Assembly: GCA_964035545.1 (NCBI GenBank)
Contig: OZ037771.1
Location: forward strand, 10,703,480 to 10,767,479
Source: Bugula neritina
Lineage: Eukaryota; Bryozoa; Gymnolaemata; Cheilostomatida; Bugulidae
Length of the DNA stretch: 64,000 bases
Reading direction: 5' to 3'
A model generated the notes under the pieces. The model had not been told where the DNA came from and made no database searches. It saw nothing but the letters and a program-made list of their open reading frames with translations. Every line of letters starts with the position of its first letter. The first letter of the stretch is position 1. The position numbers and the translations under genes were made by a program. Shown here in pieces: positions 41,101 through 62,544 of this stretch.

Positions 41101-41320
41101 GCGTTTTATCATATTACACAATGTATTAAGTATGCTGAGTCTAATGGTTATGTTTGTAACTGTAAATGTGGTTAATTAAACATTACATTACATCACAATA
41201 ACAAAGATATTTCAAGCTTTTATAAAGTTTACGAAAATTGAATTTAGTCATAAATATGACACATTTTCCAGGATGCGGGACTGCTTAGAGGAAACAGTGT
41301 TCTAAAAGATTGTCATGAGA
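38163..41320. repeat. duplicated 3-kb block, copy 2
   Basis: Collinear with 9360-12300: it starts at the cacacaat segment, includes the inverted last-exon relic (F), and reaches the promoter side of the intact SAMHD1-like gene. From about 40710 it diverges from copy 1; this part leads to the proposed start codon at 41321. No gene of its own. Confidence 0.75.
38930..39030 (-). pseudogene. inverted SAMHD1-like last-exon relic (copy F)
   Basis: On the minus strand, after a tttag acceptor, it reads T-V-S-A-Y-C-I-S-G-V-V-N-S, then ...A-E-R-I-F-I-stop because of a small change; the distal part remains recognisable. It faces the copy A last exon across the spacer that holds the gypsy element. Confidence 0.75.
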
Positions 41321-51016
<9,696 letters not shown>

Positions 51017-52118
51017 AATAAAAATTAGCACAGCCAAATTCGCAACCAAGCAACCAATTTTATCTATTGATTCTATTTTCTGATGCGTCTCTTTTTTAGT
51101 TTCTATGGGATAAACTGGTGTTTTTTACGATACCATTCTTTACAGAGTTCTTTTTTGTGACTTTTGAAAAAAATATTTTTATATACTCAAAGTAGACTAT
51201 GGGCAAATCTAAGAATATATTTATACTCTATAAGTAGACTAAGGGTAAATCTAAGAATATTTTTATACTATAAAAGTAGACTAGGGGTAAATTTAAGGGT
51301 TTTTTATACTACAAGTAGACTACGGGTAAATCTAAAAAAGTGTTTCCTTATTTTGTCTGGCAACAGATTTTGACAACTTGCTTTTTCGGAGCAAAGTTGA
51401 ATAAAACTTTACTTTCACGGTTGAGAATTGCTTGAAATGTGCCTTAACTTTTGTTGTTGTGAAGAGAGCTTTTATAGTTTATACTAACAAATATGACATT
51501 TGGTTTGTAGCAGCATTTTACCAAAAACTATATACAGTGAAAATTACTTATACAACTATTTTCTTATATTTGCAATGTCTTTTATGCTTTAAATATTTCT
51601 GTGAAAATAAAATTATTTGGTCTACAAAGTTAACAGTTTATAGATGGTTATTATACTTAGTGTTAAATGTTGTTGAACAAAGTTTGATGTAGGATTGGCT
51701 AAAGTAGTTGTCATGTCTTGTCACAGTCAGTTAGTATATTACATTTCTACATTTCTATTTAATTACCATTTAAATGACAGTCCTCAGTTTGTTTGCTGTC
51801 GATTTGTTTGTCATCCAGTTTAGTGATAGTGTTAGAATTATGTGTAGCTTTCAGTTTGTACTTTAAAAACTAGATATAATAGTGACAAGGCATAGTTCAA
51901 ACACGTAAATAAAAGGAATAGTACTGAACTCAGTAAACACGTCTGGATATTAAAATGAAACATCACAAACCTATGTGGATCTTATATGAACGGGACCACC
52001 CCATGCAATTTATGCAGCTATAAAAATATACAATTTCAAAACAAACGAAGTTATCATCTCTTAATAAACAATGATTTTTCAGCATATATGCAAACACAAA
52101 CATAAGCCTTTACTTATG
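51017..52118. other. 3' flank of the intact SAMHD1-like gene
   Basis: It matches the flanks of the other units: four 41-bp repeat units at 51165-51345, then the segment around 51440-52060, which is present inverted at 54330-54960. The uninterrupted target site of the inverted-repeat transposon found in copy C lies at about 51444-51446. Confidence 0.65.
51165..51345. repeat. ~41-bp tandem repeat, 4 units
   Basis: Four imperfect units of aatatttttatactataag plus tagactacgggtaaatctaa. The repeat is shared with the 3' flanks of the other copies. Confidence 0.8.
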
Positions 52119-52910
52119 TGTGTGCGTGTGTGCGTGCGTGCGTGTGCGTGTGTGTGTGTGTATTTATTTCACCATAGAAAATTTACACTGATTATAAAAT
52201 AGATAAAAAAAGAAATGACAATAGTTATAAAAAAAAATGTAACAAGGAAAAAAGTTATTTTGAAAATAATGATGGGCCCATTGCGAAAAGGCAAAGCCAG
52301 CAAGAAAACGAGCCCGAGTCAGTAGTGCATCATACAAACTGATGAACAAATAAAAATGTTCACTCTGTAGAGATGAGGTGGTGTCTCAGTTCAACCTTAA
52401 AATTATCTAAATAGGATATCATTCTTAGTGATCTCGATAGTTGATTCCACAGCACAGGTGTTATAAAATTTGAGGATCTTTGCCAGCGATGATAAATGAA
52501 AAGGTACAGGAAGGGAAAGTAGCTGATAACGAGTAGAATAATGAGCGGAGGTTGAAAAGTTGAGTAAATAAAATAGCTTATGTGCTTGGATGAGTATCTT
52601 GTATTTGTATAATTTATCTACAGTTAGAATATCTAATGTCTTAAATAAGTCTTTGGTTGAAAATCTGCAAGGTTTGTGATTAATTATTTTTACAATTTTC
52701 TTTTGAAACTGAATCAACCTTTGAAGAAGAACTCTAGATGTATTTCTCCAGGATTCAATAGAGTAGCATAACTTAGAGTGTTTGAATGAATAATACAACA
52801 ATGTTAAAACTTTTTTAGAAACAAAATTACTTAAACGATAAAAAAGACCAGCTGCAGGTTTAAGATCTTTTAGCAATTTGTTGGCATGTGTTTCAAGGAT
52901 GTGAACTGTG
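52119..52910 (-). mobile_element. CR1-like LINE, 3'-terminal fragment
   Basis: On the minus strand a 157-codon frame (52403-52876) has the look of the region after the RT active site in CR1/Jockey-type LINEs: L-F-Y-R-L-S-N-F-V, T-L-L-Y-Y-S-F-K-H-S-K-L-C-Y and Q-K-K-I-V-K-I-I near its start. About 280 bases of 3' sequence follow, ending in a (CA)n tail (52119-52160). The right arm of the inverted duplication lacks it, which supports insertion of a 5'-truncated copy. Confidence 0.65.
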
Positions 52911-53506
52911 AGATGTCTATTAGGGCTAGTCCTACACGATGTTTATTTACTGCATGCTAAAAGCTTGAAAATCGGTTGCGAGAATAATCTATAATACAAT
53001 AACTGACAAAAATTTTAAACCACAAAGACTCGAAAAGTGTATTAACACAAAATAGTGCTGTAGTCTGACATAGCTAAGTTATTATGTGATTATCTCCAAT
53101 ATGAATAATCTATTTTGTCAATATCAAATATTGAGTTCGAATTTAGGAAGGCAGCAAGTTGTTAAAATACATGCATGTGTTTTTTGCCACATTTGATAAT
53201 TACACACCAGTTTAAACTTTGTGACAATACAATTGTATCAGCGTGTTATATAGAAATTAGCTAAAATTTCCTAATGCAAATTTATTGCCCAAAATTACCT
53301 GCTCAAAATTTATTGATCTATGCTGCCATTTTTACTAATAAGCATATTCACTTCAAGTGCGCAACTACTATATATTTATATGCTTTGGCTAACCCACAGC
53401 TGCAGTGAAGTGATTTTTTCATGGTTATCAATTTTTTTATTACAAACTTATATCTGGCAAATAATTATTTCGGCAAGTAGCAAAGTTGTAAATTGTGCCT
53501 GTGTCA
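52911..53506. repeat. left inner arm of the inverted duplication
   Basis: 53220-53500 reads as the reverse complement of 53800-54050, for example the gacaatacaattgtatca and cccacagctgcagtgaagtg segments. No gene. Confidence 0.8.
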
Positions 53507-53765
53507 CACACGCACACACGCACACACGCACACACGCAGGTGTGTGCATGCGGGCGCACGCACACGCACACGCACGCAAGCACACGCACACGCACGCAAG
53601 CACACGCAAGCACACGCACACACACAGGCCGACACAGGCACACACAGGCACACACAGACACATACAGGCACACACAAACACATGCACACATAGGCACATG
53701 CAGGCACACACAGGCACACACAGGCACACACAGGCACACAGGCACATATACAGACACAGACACAA
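53507..53765. repeat. (CA)n/(CACG)n/(CACAGG)n microsatellite at the centre of the inverted duplication
   Basis: About 260 bases of CA-rich repeats (cacacgcacg and acacaggcac types) lie between the two inverted arms. They occupy the same place as the (GT)n tracts downstream of copies D and A. Confidence 0.9.
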
Positions 53766-53799
53766 ATAACTCCACTGCTCCCAAAATAATTCTTTGTCA

Positions 53800-54969
53800 G
53801 AAACTATGAGTTTGTGGTAAAAACATTGATTACCATAAATAAAATCACTTCACTGCAGCTGTGGGTTGACCGGAACATATAAGTATATAGTAGTTGCACA
53901 ATTGAGGTGAATATACTTTTTAAGTAAAATTGACAGCATAGATCAATAACTTTTGAGCAGGTAATTTTGGGCAATAAATTTGCATTATTAGTAAACTTTA
54001 GCTGATTTCTATATAACACGCTGATACAATTGTATTGTCAACAAGTTTAAACGGGTAAGTATCAAATATGGCAAAAAAACACAGGCATTTATTTTAACAA
54101 CCTGCTGCCATCCTATAAATTCGAACTCAATATTTGATAATGACAGAATAGATTATTTAAATTACTGAAGTGTTTTATATTGGATATACATCAATTACAA
54201 AATAATTTAGCTGTTTTAGACTCTTCAGAATTTTTGTGGTTTAAAATTGTGTTAGTTACCGCACTAATAAGCATCTCACAGTTAACATCTTTTAATACAT
54301 AAGCAAACATTTATTGTTTGTGTTTACATGCCCTCAAAAGCTCATTGTGTCTATTAAAAAATAAAAACTCTGGCTGTTTTAAAATTGTATATTTTATAGC
54401 TGCATAAATTGCATCGGGTGGTCACGTCAAGATACGATCCACATAATTTTGTGATGTTTCATTTTAATATACAGGCATGTTTACTGAGTTCAGTACTATA
54501 TTCCTTTTATTTACGTGTTTGAACTATGCCTTGTCACTATTATATCTAGTTTTAAAAGCACAAGCTGAAAGCTACACATAATTCTAACACTATCACTAAA
54601 TTGAATGCCAAACAATGCAACAGCAAACAAACTGAGGACTGTCATTTAAATGGTAATTGCCTATGTTATAGAAATGTAATATACTAACTGACTGTGACAA
54701 GACATGACAACAACTTTAGCTAATCCTACATCAGACTTTGTTCAACAACATTTAATACTAGGTATAATAACCAGCTATAAACTGTTAACTTTGTAGATCA
54801 AATAATTTTATTTTCTACAGAAATATTTAAAGCATAAAAGACATCGCACATATAACAGGTATTTATATAAGTAATTTCCACTGTATATACATTTTTTCGT
54901 AAAATACTGCTGCAAATCAAATATATGAGTAATAATTATAAAAATTCACTTCATAACAAGAATAGTTAA
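53800..54969. repeat. right inner arm of the inverted duplication
   Basis: Reverse complement of 51480-53490 minus the LINE fragment. Arm similarity continues on the far side of the inserted transposon, from 58681 to about 62830. Confidence 0.8.
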
Positions 54970-56039
54970 TAGTCTGGCAGAAAAATGCCAATTTTTGACT
55001 TAGGTTCGCAATCCCGGATAAAGTTTTTTTCTCTCCTGATTATTCCAATATAGGGTCTAGGTAAATGTTTCCAGGTGGGTGTGGACTTCTTACCCTTGAG
55101 CATTTCGAGAAATTCAAGATGGCCGCCAGGCACCAAACGATTTTTTCTAATTCAAATGTACCTACCCATTGGGGCTAAATTTAAGGCTCCAATGCTTTGA
55201 AATCTTTAGAAATTAATATAATAAAGATGCATGTGCCTTTATCATATGTATTATTGAGTAATAGGCAAATGATACCCAAGGGTAACTAAGCTAAGCCTTA
55301 ATCATTCATTTTTTCAAGTTTAACCTAGCCTTGCGGTGTTTATAATTTCCTTGCATCTCTGCATCAGTTTGTTCTAACTTCATGAAAATTTACTATATGG
55401 TGTGATTTTATATGCTGATTACAAATATGTCCACCAAATAAAGCTGAAAGGGGTTCTGCAAACTTAAAATGCAACGTCATTGCCATATGAGCTAAATAGC
55501 AATTTATTTCCAACTGGCATGCCTATCGAAAAGGTTTGTTGAGCTGCCAACTTAATAGTTATTTTCAGTTTTAAAACTTTAGCTATGTTTTTTAAAGTTA
55601 TAAAAAGGGGTCAACAACCTTAATAACACAGCACCATGGCTTCTTAACATAATTTAATTGCTTTGTTATTGACACATCATTTATCTAAATATTGACATTT
55701 TTGCTTTCGAAAACTATTTCTACAATCAGCACATTTCACTTTTTCTCTAAAAGGATGACGAAAATACAAACAAACAAAAAAACAAACAAACAAACAAAAG
55801 CATTTGTAAACAGTTTTTTTATGAATGAAAATGTATTTCATGCTGAGGGAAGTAATACATCTATTAGAACAGTTGTTCCCTACCTTTTTCATACCAATCC
55901 CCTTTCATTAACGTTTACTATTAATTTCTCCCTTTTTAATGACCTATGTTGGGTGCAATGGAACACTAATAGCTGAAAGTGGTTTGGTAGAAGTAGTTAA
56001 TTCTACTTTTGGTGGTTTCTCCAAAAAACTAAATAGAAA

Positions 56040-56705
56040 AAGTTTCTCCAGAATGTACAAGGTCTGAGAATATTGGTGGGAAAACTGTTAAAGCCAGTCT
56101 TGATGAAAGTGTAATCACTAGCATGAAGAAGCTTGAAAAGATGTTGATTAAGATTGCAGAGAGCTCAAGAACAGCAAAACTGTGGGCCATGTGCTTTATT
56201 GGACCAATTTTTACCACCAACACCCACATCATAGCTGTTAGAGAATGAGACTGGGCTTTACACCTAGCAATGGAAGAGGAAATGCACTACCTGCATAGCG
56301 TGAAGGTCATGCCACAACATGTAAGGATTGAATTTGCGGCTGGTAACCACACAATGCATCATAAACTCGGCCAGCTCGACGGCATCTGGTCGGACATGAC
56401 CATTGAGGTGACCTTCGTAAGATTTGGTCACAGCAAGGGGGAATCATTGGCATCACTACTAAATCCAAAACTCTCAAGGTGTGGGTGTACAGCACTTCTG
56501 CATGCAACAAGATACACTATGGCCTCAGTGACATCAGGGATGAATCTGAAATAAATACTTTTACTGCTCATAAGGATGAGATGCAATCAAGAATCCAATC
56601 TGATTCAAAGGACAGGGAGTCTGTCAAACGGAAGATTGAACTCTGCAATGACCCACTCAAAGAATGACGCCACCCAGTTGCTCTTGTCAATATTGAAGCA
56701 GATAA
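56040..56705 (+). pseudogene. remnant of a repetitive invertebrate protein family (N-terminal part)
   Basis: Broken frames inside the inverted-repeat element. A 94-codon piece (56270-56551) contains G-Q-L-D-G-I-W-S-D-M-T-I-E-V-T-F and R-F-G-H. After a frameshift comes H-K-D-E-M-Q-S-R-I-Q and K-R-K-I-E-L-C-N-D-P-L. This pattern recalls uncharacterised proteins found in many copies in mollusc and cnidarian genomes. Its function is unknown to me, and this copy is dead. Confidence 0.4.
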
Positions 56706-57160
56706 GTGCAACTGAGATAAGGATGCTTCGAAACATTTACAATATGAATTGGGAAGACCATGTAACATGTGATAATATAAAGGAGGAGGCCAAAATAGAA
56801 GCTATCGCAATAGACATGAGGAGGAGACCTCTTCAATAGTATGGGCATGTGCGCAGAAGAGATACAGAGGAAGATATTATCATGGTAGCTGAGATAAAAA
56901 TACAGAGAAAGAGAAAAAAAAGGGGGGGGGGCAAAAAAATGGTAATGGATACAGTGAAGGATGGCATACCGAAATGTGGCTTCTCAGATGAAGATGTTGA
57001 CAATAGAATCAGATGACACTCTCTGATAGCACTTGGTACCCTGCAAAACCGCTACTCATCCTGGACCACAGCGTACTGGATGAGAAAGTTCGGGACAAAG
57101 CCCTATAATGAACAATTTGCTGCCTTCCCATGGCCTCTCAGGGGCAACAATGTAAAATAG
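56690..57160 (+). mobile_element. LINE reverse-transcriptase C-terminal fragment
   Basis: Translation in pieces gives E-I-R-M-L-R-N-I-Y-N-M-N, then D-M-R-R-R-P-L-Q-stop-Y-G-H-V-R-R-R-D, a basic stretch, and D-T-V-K-D-G-I-P-K-C-G. This is the familiar end of non-LTR RT ORFs (RWFGHV-type motif and WMDxVKxD-type motif). It interrupts the protein-family remnant on either side. Stops at 56837 and 57013 show it is degenerate. Confidence 0.6.
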
Positions 57161-57169
57161 CGGAAAGGG

Positions 57170-57590
57170 AGTCATACTAAATGTCTTGGTAGAAGGAAAG
57201 TGTGATTTGGTGACACTAGTGCTTTTTTCAGGATGACTATTCATACAAGCTACCAAGTTTATGCTATGTTGCTACAATTATGCAAAGTGCTCTTCCATGA
57301 CATCTACAAGACAAAAGGTTTGGGAAACCAAGGTCAGCAATGCTATTTGCGATGTGCCTTTAACTTATGTACTTTGCCTCCTACAGATGAAGCTATTGGA
57401 CAATGTCACCAGAGCACACCTCCAGGTAGCCATATGAAACTGCTGCATTAAACCCGCTAGAACATTGGTAGGTGATCGGGAATCTAATAGAATCTCTTTT
57501 CCCAAAAGGAGTAGGAAATGATGTTCTGCTTACACCAGACAGTATTATGAAGTGGATCATGTTAGTTAATTTGATGTACACTCGACGACT
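57170..57590 (+). pseudogene. remnant of the same protein family (C-terminal part)
   Basis: A frame with L-P-P-T-D-E-A and, after a shift, N-V-T-R-A-H-L-Q-V-A-I fits the conserved L-P-P-T...R-x-H-L-Q block of the family whose N-terminal part lies at 56040-56705. The middle of the protein is missing, replaced by the LINE fragment. Identification is from memory of the family pattern only. Confidence 0.3.
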
Positions 57591-58680
57591 CTAGCTTTTG
57601 GCGAGTTTTTACAATTTAGCTGCTATTGTATATAGATTTTTGCCTCAAACTATCAAAATTTTAACAAATAAAACTGAATCATTAAGGCTTTTCCAATTAT
57701 GCATGATTTTCTATGTCTATTTCTAATTTATTATTACATTGGGATAGTATATAGGCCGTGGTAATTCACAAATATATTTTTGGCTCGTATGACAATGACG
57801 CCGCGCTTAAATGTTGCAGGACCTCTTCCAAATCAATTTTGTTATGCATAGATAGAATCAGCAAATTCTATTACCCCATATAGTAAGTTTTCATGAATTT
57901 TGAGCAAACTTTAAAATGTTTGATCATAATCTACTGATGTGTACTAAATAAGGTAAAATGGCCCAAATTCATTAAATGCTCCTGTGGAAGCCAACAATCA
58001 TGCAAAACAACACGATATGGCTATTCTAGTACATCTATCCTATGCACAGAGTTCTGCCCCTGTGAAGCAGTAACAGGAGTGTGCTGCAATGAACTGACAT
58101 TTCTAATAAATGCTAATGATAGAAAAAAATGAAAAAGGTGTTTAATATGAACATGAGTGAAAGTTTGTCGCATTTGTACGATTATATATATGTTCAATTT
58201 TAACTTTAGCTGAGCAATATGCTGCATCTGTATCTTTTTTCACTTTCTATTCACTGGCAATAAGCAATGTTTTTTTTATATATCTGTCCAGTGTCCAAAC
58301 AGTTATTCAAAAACCTTGTATCATTTCTCTGCACCATATGTGATGTTTTATTGAAGCAATTCCGATTTTTGAGCTGAGAAACATGTCTCTTGGCTCTTTA
58401 CTTTGATTCCTTTTTACTGGCATGGCACATATTTATTCTAAAAATGCACATCTATTTTAATCTTCAAAAAAATTTTGTTTTTGCAACATAATATAGACTT
58501 TATGCCGACTAGATTACGATTTTTTCATAATTGGCGGCCATCTTGGATTTCTCGAAATGCTCAAGGGTGGCAGGTCCACACCCACCTGGAAACATCTACC
58601 TGGACCCTCAAGATAAATAATCAAAAGAGAAAAAAACTTTATCCGAGGTTGCGAACCTAACCCCCAGTTCTGCCAGACTA

Positions 58681-59124
58681 TAAGGCACATTTCAAGCAAT
58701 TCCCAACCGTAAAAGTAAAGTTTTATTCAACTTTGCTCTGCAAAAGCAAATTGTCAAAACCTGCCGTCAGATAAAATAAGGAAACACTTTTTTAGATTCA
58801 CTCATAGCCTACTTATATTATAAATATATTATTAGATTTACTCATAGTCTACTTATAGTATAAATATATTCTTAGATTTACTCATAGCCTACTTATAGTA
58901 TAAATATATTCTCAGATTTACCCATAGTCTACTTATAGTGTAATAATATATTTTGCAAAAGTCACAAAAAAGCTCTGTAAAGAATGATATCATAAAATAC
59001 ACCAATTTATTACAGAGAAACTAAACAAGAAAAGCATCAGAAAATCGAATCAATAGATAAGATTTATTGCTTGACAAAAAGCTTATCTGTGCAGAATGCG
59101 AATTTGGCTGTGCTAATTTTTAGT
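58681..59124. other. 3' flank of copy C
   Basis: Reverse complement of the copy B flank. It has four 41-bp repeat units at 58790-58950 and the tail leading to the copy C stop codon. Confidence 0.7.
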
Positions 59125-62100
59125 TCAATCATGAAGGTTTGATACTTTTAGCCCGTGTTCTCTGAATATTCTTTCAGCCTCATCAAACACTTCCCTGTTC
59201 ACAACTCCAGAGATGCAGTAGGCAGAGACCGTCTAAAATAGTGGTTCACAATGAAAAATTGCTAACAGCTACAGCTGGCTATTCTTTTCTTAATGAGTTG
59301 ATTTTATTAGTAGATAAATATAGTGGAAACTTGATAAAAGTTTTTCTGTCTAGGTCACATGAATAAGTATAGAATTTATAGGTCACAGAGATCATGTAAG
59401 CAAGTATATAATATATAGGTCATTATGGAAGTCACATGGCCAAACATATAATGTATGTCAGAAAAGTCATTTAAACAATTATAACAACTGTAACAACTAT
59501 ATACTTTGTTTTGATTCTGTACTTTGATGTTTTAAATAATTCCAAAAGAATCATTACACTTGTTTTGGTCTGAATGACCTCAGTAGTTTGACTGCCATCA
59601 TAATCTGGGAAGACAAATCTATAACAAGTGCTCACAACTCCCTTGAATAAGAAACATTCATAAAACTAAGCTGTTTTACTTCTTCGCCGATGAGTACTTC
59701 AAACACTAACTATTATCTAAATAATATAATATACTCTTACATGTCTTTTAACACAATTGGGTTGTTGAAATTGATTAACATGTGCTTTAAAGAAACATAT
59801 ATGTAATCTGTATTATACAACCTGTATAGCCTGATACAGATTTTGACTGTAAAATAAACATATTGAGATAATATAATAACATAGTTATAACAAAAACATG
59901 TTTCTAGTATTAAAACCTACACAAGATGTAGCTTGTAGCTGTTATAGGAAAAGATAACATAACCTCGAGTTAGGTACAGAAGTAACATATGCCATTAGTT
60001 GTTAAATGAAGGTAGCCATTAGAAGATATACGTAAGCAAATTATTAAACTATGTTGTAGAAAAACAGAAATTCGGACCTGATCCATAAAGTCACTGGGAA
60101 ATACCAAGGAGTTGTCTTTCCAAGGTTGCACTCTGTCAGGTTCTCTCTTTCCATAAAATCTACATGGCAAGTATGAAACAATATTTCAGATTAAAGTCAA
60201 TTTGTTATTTAAAATTATTTGCGAAAAGAGGATAAAGCCATCTTATAACTGTGATGTAATTTAATGTGTATAAACAACAAGCAGTCTGATTTTACACTCT
60301 ACTCATTAACTGTAATCTGATTCAACCTAACTCTACTTTTTGACAATTTTGGTTCTATTTCTTTCTTTTATTTAGAAGCAATGTTATAATAACAGTTTTA
60401 AATGATTCTATTGAATTTTCAACCATTAAAACTCTTTATTTGAATAATTAATTTTGCTGAATAATATGAATGACACAGATAATTTGAAATTTAGTCTATT
60501 TTTCACCAATTTTAAAAAAAGGGCAGAATCTAAAACTGCCTCGGTAGCACATATACTTTCTACACTGTACGTGTCAATGCTAAAGACTGTAAAAGGCATC
60601 AAATTAGTTGGAACATTTTGTGTAAAAGAGAAAATGTGTTTTTCAGCAAATAAAAACTATTTTATAAAAACAACTAAGAAACTACAGCTGTTCTAAAGTT
60701 GAAGAAGCTTATGTAATTTAAAACTTGACTGATTTGTTTGAATGGAGTAATTAGAATTTTATATTTATAATAAATAGTAAATTAAACAATGAGCATAGTT
60801 TATAGTAATTACTTGATGAATTTTACTGGATTTTCATTATTTTTGCCAAAATCTCGTTGGCGAAAAACAAGTTTAAACTTTCTTCCGGGTATACGGTTTT
60901 CTAGTTCTTCTTCAAGATCAGCGATTGGAGGTCTAGGTTCCTCTTCTATAGCAAAAAGAAACAAAATATGAAGAATTTTAAGATGTATAGAAGCAATGCA
61001 ATGTGTGTATATAAGTGTCTAAGTATATGCTTCTACAACTCTGAAATTTCATTTATATTGTGTATAACCTGTCAGGTGGGGGTGTGGTGGTGTAGTAGCA
61101 GTGTGGCAATAGTTTGGCTAGATCTGCATAATTATACCATGACTTCTGCGTATTCAAAGTTGATTTATCATCATACAGAGAACTATACTCTCTTGAGTGT
61201 GCAAAATTTTTAATATTATTTCAATCATTTTTATAGTTCTGACTGGTCACCTTTGGTCACCTTTCACCGCCGTGGTCCTGCGCGGGTGGCGGGTTTATAG
61301 TTCTGACTATGGTCGATAAATTACTAGTGAGAAAAACAACAATGATTTTAAAGAACTAATGTTTAAACATCAGACTAAACGCAAAGTCATGGCAGACAGC
61401 TTTATTTACACTATGGTAATTGCCAAAATTAGGTAATAAAATCCAATGCTGATGCGAGCAGAAATTTAAAACTAAATTTTCTTGCTTGTGAGTTGCTTGA
61501 TTAAAACAATTTGTTATGTTTGAATTGAGTTAATAAAAATATATTTAAAATTGAAGTGATAAGCAAATTTTGCAAGTTACTCAGAATAATTTCTTATATT
61601 AAATTGTATTGTTAAGTATTACATAAGGACAACCTCTCAATCATATACATACTTTTATATGTAGCATGTGCCACTCTTTGATACAGCTTACGCTCTTCTA
61701 TTCTTTTCAAGAGTTGTCTTGCCTCCACCAATCTCGAATCATTACCGTCTTTTATCTAAAAATGTATTTATAGCATAATATGCAGCTGAAACTAACCAAT
61801 AATAGTACTACAAATTTTCGGCTCCTGCATATCATAGCATGGTACAAAGCTGCATGCTTTGTGTACTAATACTGTGCTGTATATAATACTAATACTGTAC
61901 TATGTCTAATACTGATACTGTACTGTGTATAACACTGATACTGTACTGTGTATAATACTAATACTGTACTGTGTATAATACTAATACTGTACTGTGTATA
62001 ATACTAATACTGTACTGTGTCTAATACTAATACTGTACTATGTCTAATACTGATACTGTACTGTGTATAATACTAATACTGTGCTGTATATAATACTAAT

Positions 62101-62544
62101 ACTGTACTATGTCTAATACTGATACTGTACTGTGCATAGCACTGATACTGTACTGTGTATTATACTAATACTGTACTGTGTATATATAATTAAGACCAAT
62201 TTATATGCTCTTGTTATTTGTGAAAACTGCAACAGTGACAACATAAATGCAATTTGCAAACAACTGTACCAACTTAATTAAATGCTGCGCATCATTTTAG
62301 CAAAACTTATGTTTCTAGTGTAAACAGAAAATTAAAACTCAAATAAATAAAAATGAAACTAAGAAGTTTAACTAATTAGTAATAATTACCATGTAGAATA
62401 TACCATCATGGAGATTAGTGTAGGTCTCCATGTCATCCAAACACTCTACTATACTCTTGCCACAAATCTTCAATGAGTCTGATGCCATCACTATGGCATC
62501 CTCAACCATCAAAGCAACTCCTAAGGCTACCGGATGTTGATAGG
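59125..62544 (-). CDS. SAMHD1-like dNTPase, exons 7-11 (copy C, partial)
   Basis: Exons in transcript order: 62390-62544, 61653-61755, 60813-60945, 60078-60159, 59125-59232. Their lengths (155, 103, 133, 82, 108) and phases equal exons 7-11 of the intact copy B. All are open with GT-AG sites and end ...S-N-L-H-D-TGA. The first exon present starts A-Y-Q-H-P-V, so it keeps the equivalents of human Y374, Q375 and H376. A few amino-acid differences from B are scattered (for example K-F-Y-G-K for K-F-Y-A-K). The preceding exon is not found between 62545 and 64000, although arm homology stops near 62830, so the gene either has a longer intron or is 5'-truncated. It faces copy B tail to tail. Confidence 0.85.
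61230..61308. other. 49-bp GC-rich insertion flanked by a 15-bp direct repeat
   Basis: TTTATAGTTCTGACT occurs at 61230-61244 and again at 61294-61308. Between them lie 49 bases far richer in GC than the surroundings, containing ggtcacctttggtcacc and gcgcgggtggcgg. Copy B (near 48255) has only one version of the flank. It sits in an intron of copy C. Confidence 0.75.
61855..62185. repeat. ~23-bp minisatellite in an intron of copy C
   Basis: About fourteen imperfect units of aatactgtactgtgtataatact. The matching place in copy B (about 47670-47730) has only two or three units, so the expansion happened after the duplication. Confidence 0.85.

Larger units (their letters stand above)
54970..58680. 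mobile_element. 3.7-kb DNA-transposon-like element with ~165-bp terminal inverted repeats
   Basis: The left end TAGTCTGGCAG... and the inverted right end agree over about 165 bases with small indels; shared blocks include ggttcgcaa, ggtgggtgtgga and gagcatttcgagaaat. The element is flanked by TAA on both sides. The empty site in the sister arm (51444-51446) has a single TAA, so a 3-bp target duplication as in PIF/Harbinger is the simplest reading; a mutated TTAA cannot be excluded. No transposase was recognised. The interior carries fragments of other sequences (see 56040-57590). Confidence 0.75.

Noticed and set aside
53320-53809. Thr-His-rich and Cys-Val-rich frames on both strands
   Set aside because: By-products of the CA-rich microsatellite at the centre of the inverted duplication.
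53300-54000. Palindrome as an assembly artefact
   Set aside because: The arms differ by many point changes and by independent insertions, unlike a mirrored read chimera, although long reads are still needed.
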